DNA from: Ardenticatenales bacterium
GTDB lineage: Bacteria; Chloroflexota; Anaerolineae; Ardenticatenales; Ardenticatenaceae
Direction: 5' to 3'
Assembly: GCA_020634795.1 (NCBI GenBank)
Contig: JACKAZ010000001.1
Span: 1-64,000, forward strand
DNA: 64,000 nt
Shown here one piece after another: positions 61,289 to 64,000 of the stretch (within the stretch, counting starts at the first letter, position 1; every line of letters begins with the position of its first letter). The notes under the pieces are model-generated. The model ran no database searches. It was not told the DNA's origin and saw nothing but the letters and a program-made list of their open reading frames with translations. The translations under genes and the position numbers were made by a program.

Positions 61289-62010
61289 TCATCCCATCTC
61301 GTAGCCAAACAGGGCGATGTCCCGTTGGTAGAGCGTGGCGACTTAGGCGCGGCTCTGCGCGGTGTAGCGCGGGGATGCACCGTGGGGGGCGTTGATTGGC
61401 GATGGTGGGGCAATGGCACGTCGATGCCGATGCGCTGGCAAATGCCGCGCCATTCCGCGTCAATCGCCTCGAAGCGGGCGACGTGATCGACAAGGATATG
61501 GCCCTGTGGGTCGCCGAGAAAAGTATGTTGCGGACGGAGATGGGGCACGTAGTAGATCACGGTCGGTTCTGCGGCAAGGTGGGCCACGAAGCCATCAAAA
61601 TCGTCAGCGTAGCGCAGCAGCCGACCACGCACGAAATCCTGTAATGAAATGCCCAACTCGGGCGGCAATGCCATCAAGTATTGGTAAGCGGAGAGCAATC
61701 TGTCCCACGGATCACGCACAAAGCCGAAGGTAAAGTATCGTTGCCACGCCTCCGGCTCGATGAAGGCAAATTCAAGCGCGGTGGTGTGGCCGCCCGTGAA
61801 CCTTTTGTTGGCCCATGGGGACAACGCCACCTGCACTGACGTGCCACCCGTCTTCGGCACATGCACAAAGATCGTTTCGAGCCGCGGATAAATCTGGTGG
61901 AGATAAGGCCCCTGCCAGCTTGGCGCCCGCCGGGGCAGGCGGCGGGCATCCCAGCCCTGCTGATTGAGCGTTCGCTTCACCTGCCTCCAGAGCCGCTGTG
62001 TTGCGCTCAC
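61289..62010 (-). pseudogene. Sulfotransferase family protein, 3' end disrupted
   Basis: The GTG at 62010 overlaps the preceding VOC stop (GTGA). Family motifs are intact: FVHVPKTGGTSVQ (5'-phosphosulfate loop, PAPS binding) and FVRDPWDRLLSAYQYL (3'-phosphate site). Past PLPHHRQSTPP a six-C run (minus strand, 61387-61382) moves the open frame to a non-family ending. One more C restores HGASPRYTAQSRA, then an in-frame TAA at 61345-61343, then VATLYQRDIALFGYEMG, the expected family C-terminus, ending at 61289. The gene thus carries a frameshift and a nonsense change, or sequence errors. It would sulfate a carbohydrate or lipid. Confidence 0.72.
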
Positions 62011-62507
62011 GGTGCTTGGCCCTCCGCCAACAACGCCCGCAGATCGAGCGGCAGCGTCACCATCGCCAACTCGCCGTTCGCCTCGCGCGGCCATTCCGTT
62101 TCGGGCCGATCCCAGTACAACTCCACCCCGTTGCCGTCGGGGTCACGCAGGTAGAGCGCCTCGCTCACGCCGTGGTCGCTCGCGCCGTCCAGCGGCACGC
62201 CCGCCGCGATCAGCCGTCGCAGCGCATCGGCCAGCGCGGCGCGGGTGGGGTAGAGGATCGCCAGATGAAAGAGGCCGGTGTGGCCGGGCGGTGGCGGCGA
62301 TCCGCCCCGACTTTCCCACGTGTTCAGGCCGATGTGGTGATGGTAGCCGCCCGCCGAGAGGAAAGCGGCTTGTCTGCCGTAGCGCTGCGTCAGCGTGAAG
62401 CCGAGCACGCCGCCGTAGAAGTCGAGTGCCCGCTCGATGTCCGCCACTTTCAGATGGACATGGCCAACGCGGGTTTGGGGGTGGATGGGTGGATTGGATG
62501 TACTCAT
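62007..62507 (-). CDS. VOC (glyoxalase/extradiol dioxygenase-like) family protein
   Basis: 166 residues, two beta-alpha-beta-beta-beta units. RVGHVHLKVADIERALDFYGGVLGF gives the first His ligand, YHHHIGLNTWES the second region, and LYLRDPDGNGVELYWDRP the Glu ligand. This pattern is that of CatE/YwbC-like VOC proteins. Substrate unknown. Its stop overlaps the sulfotransferase start. Confidence 0.9.
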   Translation of the reverse strand: MSTSNPPIHPQTRVGHVHLKVADIERALDFYGGVLGFTLTQRYGRQAAFLSAGGYHHHIGLNTWESRGGSPPPPGHTGLFHLAILYPTRAALADALRRLIAAGVPLDGASDHGVSEALYLRDPDGNGVELYWDRPETEWPREANGELAMVTLPLDLRALLAEGQAP

Positions 62508-62585
62508 AGCGTGCCTTCCCTAAACGCGGTGTCACCGCGGTGGCGTGCCTCTATCAACTCTGGGCCTCGGTCAGCGCTGGACGAT

Positions 62586-63758
62586 TTAGCGTGCTGATGC
62601 GGCCGCCGTCGCCCCGTCCGCCCACCGTGCGGCGATTGTAGCGCCCATCGCCAACAAGACGTAGAGCGGCACCACGCCGAAGGCGCGGGCGAGGCCGATT
62701 TGGTCGGCGAGGATGCCGAGTAGTTGGGGGTTGATCAGGATCGCGCCGCCGCCCGCCAGGGCCAGCCGCGCGCTGGCCTGCGCGGTTTTGCGTGGTTCGG
62801 CATTGAGCGCCGCGGCAAGCGCAAGGGGGAACAGGGCATAGGCGCCGAAACCGGCGATGAAAAGGCCCGCGATCCGCAGCGTTAATGCGTCGCCCAGCCA
62901 GAGCAGCGGAAAGCCGAGCAAAATCACGGCATGGGCAACGAGGAGCAAGGTGCTGGGCCGCACACGCCGCCCCACGACGCTGATGGCGAGGCGGGCCACG
63001 ATGCCCGCCCCCATGAAGACGCTGAGCAGAAGCGCGGCGGTGGCGGCGGGAACCTCGGCAGCGGCCACCAGAAAATCAGCGCTCCAGAGCGCCAAGCACC
63101 ACTCCGCCGCAATCCCGAAGAACATGGCGAGCCAGTAGAGCCAGTAGCGGCGCGAGAGGCGGCCCGCGGCTTTCGCCGCCTCCTCTTCGAGCGGGGCTTC
63201 CGGCACGGGGCGGCGCAGGTTGGTGAGCGCCATCAGCAGCCACGCGGCCAGTGGCACCAGCACGGCGCTCCGCCAGCCGAGGCCCCACCGTTCGAAGCTG
63301 CCGATCAGCAGCGGCGCGAGCGTGGCCGCGACGAGCGCGGCGAGGTTGGCCTCCAGCAAGGCGGGGGCGCGGTTCACCCCATGTTCGTAAGAGAGCAGCG
63401 ATTGCACGATGGTGATCACCATGCTGCCCGTGACACCCATCAGGAAGATGGCGGGCAGGGTGACGGCAATGGTCTGACCGCTGATGAAGGCCAGAGTGGC
63501 CAGCGCGAGGGCAGCGCTGCCGCCCCAAAAGGTCGCATGGTTACCCAGCCGCCGGTTGATCCGCTCGCCCGAGAGGCCGATCAGCACCGAGCCGAAGGCG
63601 AAGACGGTGGCGTGGAGCGCCCCCAGCGAATAGCTGAGGGACAACTCGGCACGCAGCAGCGGCATGACGGGGCCGAGCGAAAGCTGCAGATAGGCGAAGT
63701 AAGCCAGCATCAGGTAAGCGAGCCACGTGAAACGGCTGCGCACGAACGGAGGGTTCAT
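62586..63758 (-). CDS. MFS family transporter
   Basis: 390 residues with 12 predicted membrane segments. FAFGSVLIGLSGERINRRLGNHATFW corresponds to the MFS motif A loop between helices 2 and 3; a cytoplasmic loop rich in Glu/Lys/Arg lies mid-protein. No drug- or sugar-specific signature is visible. It starts 4 bases after the stop of the DUF503 gene upstream. Confidence 0.88.
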   Translation of the reverse strand: MNPPFVRSRFTWLAYLMLAYFAYLQLSLGPVMPLLRAELSLSYSLGALHATVFAFGSVLIGLSGERINRRLGNHATFWGGSAALALATLAFISGQTIAVTLPAIFLMGVTGSMVITIVQSLLSYEHGVNRAPALLEANLAALVAATLAPLLIGSFERWGLGWRSAVLVPLAAWLLMALTNLRRPVPEAPLEEEAAKAAGRLSRRYWLYWLAMFFGIAAEWCLALWSADFLVAAAEVPAATAALLLSVFMGAGIVARLAISVVGRRVRPSTLLLVAHAVILLGFPLLWLGDALTLRIAGLFIAGFGAYALFPLALAAALNAEPRKTAQASARLALAGGGAILINPQLLGILADQIGLARAFGVVPLYVLLAMGATIAARWADGATAAASAR

Positions 63759-63762
63759 GGGC

Positions 63763-64000
63763 CTACCAACCCTCGATCTCGACCGCGATCACCATCACAT
63801 CGGGCCGTTCCCGCTCGATCCATGGCGCCAGCCGTTCGAGCAGCCCCACGGCATAACCGGCATCGCTGCTCACCGTTGCCACCCCGAGGGTGGCTGCTGC
63901 TACCGCATCGTGCAGATCGACTTCGGCCACCGCGACGTTGAAGCGTTGGGGCAGCCTGGCTTTCAACTGGCGGATAATGCTGCGCTTTTCTTTGAGCGTA
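63763..64000 (-). CDS. DUF503 family protein (YlxP-like), 5' partial
   Basis: The frame is open to the window edge: TLKEKRSIIRQLKARLPQRFNVAVAEVDLHD and then the C-terminal RPDVMVIAVEIEGW. The family start (about 10-15 residues) lies beyond base 64000. DUF503 proteins are short (about 90-95 residues), often beside rbfA, infB or truB; the function is unproven. It ends 4 bases before the transporter gene. Confidence 0.9.
   Translation of the reverse strand, partial: TLKEKRSIIRQLKARLPQRFNVAVAEVDLHDAVAAATLGVATVSSDAGYAVGLLERLAPWIERERPDVMVIAVEIEGW

Overview
The window is about 62% G+C and reads as chromosomal DNA from a Chloroflexota bacterium, probably of the Anaerolineae/Caldilineae/Ardenticatenia type. 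This is an inference from gene order and protein style: a RemA-like DUF370 gene next to gmk, a Ycf45/SpoIIIAA-like R3H ATPase, an XPB-N-like protein, secreted proteins carrying a (F/Y)LPLV motif, and STAND ATPases. No rRNA, tRNA, CRISPR array, phage or complete insertion sequence was seen. An aerobic heterotroph is suggested by the homogentisate pathway for tyrosine and a Tat-exported molybdenum oxidoreductase.

Layout. 1-4.3 kb: DUF2177 protein (partial), YjeF-N protein, M29 aminopeptidase, secreted choice-of-anchor B protein. 4.4-12.2 kb (minus strand): exopolysaccharide block with glycosyltransferase, two Wzz-like proteins, a BY-kinase-like ATPase, a PHP-type phosphatase and RmlA/RmlB, preceded by an ATP-grasp gene and an intrinsic terminator that sits directly on the ribosome-binding site of the first gene. 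12.5-14.9 kb: FmdB-like zinc ribbon, RemA-like, gmk, rhomboid. 15-20.6 kb: secreted alpha/beta-hydrolase, M16C protease, BON protein, tmk. 20.7-29.3 kb: R3H ATPase operon, MerR-like coiled-coil protein, XPB-N-like protein, GNAT, TPR-like protein and an Mrp ATPase whose N-terminal domain is broken. 29.9-37.5 kb: a 2526-residue beta-helix surface protein. 37.7-42.3 kb: hmgA, hpd, aminotransferase and Lrp/AsnC regulator (tyrosine catabolism). 42.8-48.5 kb: coaA, a sigma-70 factor, priA and two tiny membrane proteins with matched promoters. 49.2-53.9 kb: the most unusual locus (below). 54.5-64 kb: OsmC, era, YceI, IorB/IorA oxidoreductase, a membrane protein, a decaying sulfotransferase, a VOC protein, an MFS transporter and a partial DUF503 protein.

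Most interesting system: a two-gene operon at 49221-53935. The first gene encodes a complete RelA/SpoT-like chain (HD, synthetase-like, TGS, Cys/His zinc finger, ACT) in which the key hydrolase and synthetase residues are replaced, fused to a STAND/AAA ATPase. Seventeen bases downstream is a second ATPase of the same type ending in a PhoB-type winged helix. A good sigma-70 promoter stands 35 bases ahead of the first start codon. This looks like a pseudo-alarmone or ribosome-sensing receptor coupled to a NTPase and a transcription factor.

The spacers carry an unusual load of short tandem repeats (7-mers and 9-mers), often beginning right after stop codons, and two copies of a 171-172 bp hairpin-rich element resembling a MITE.
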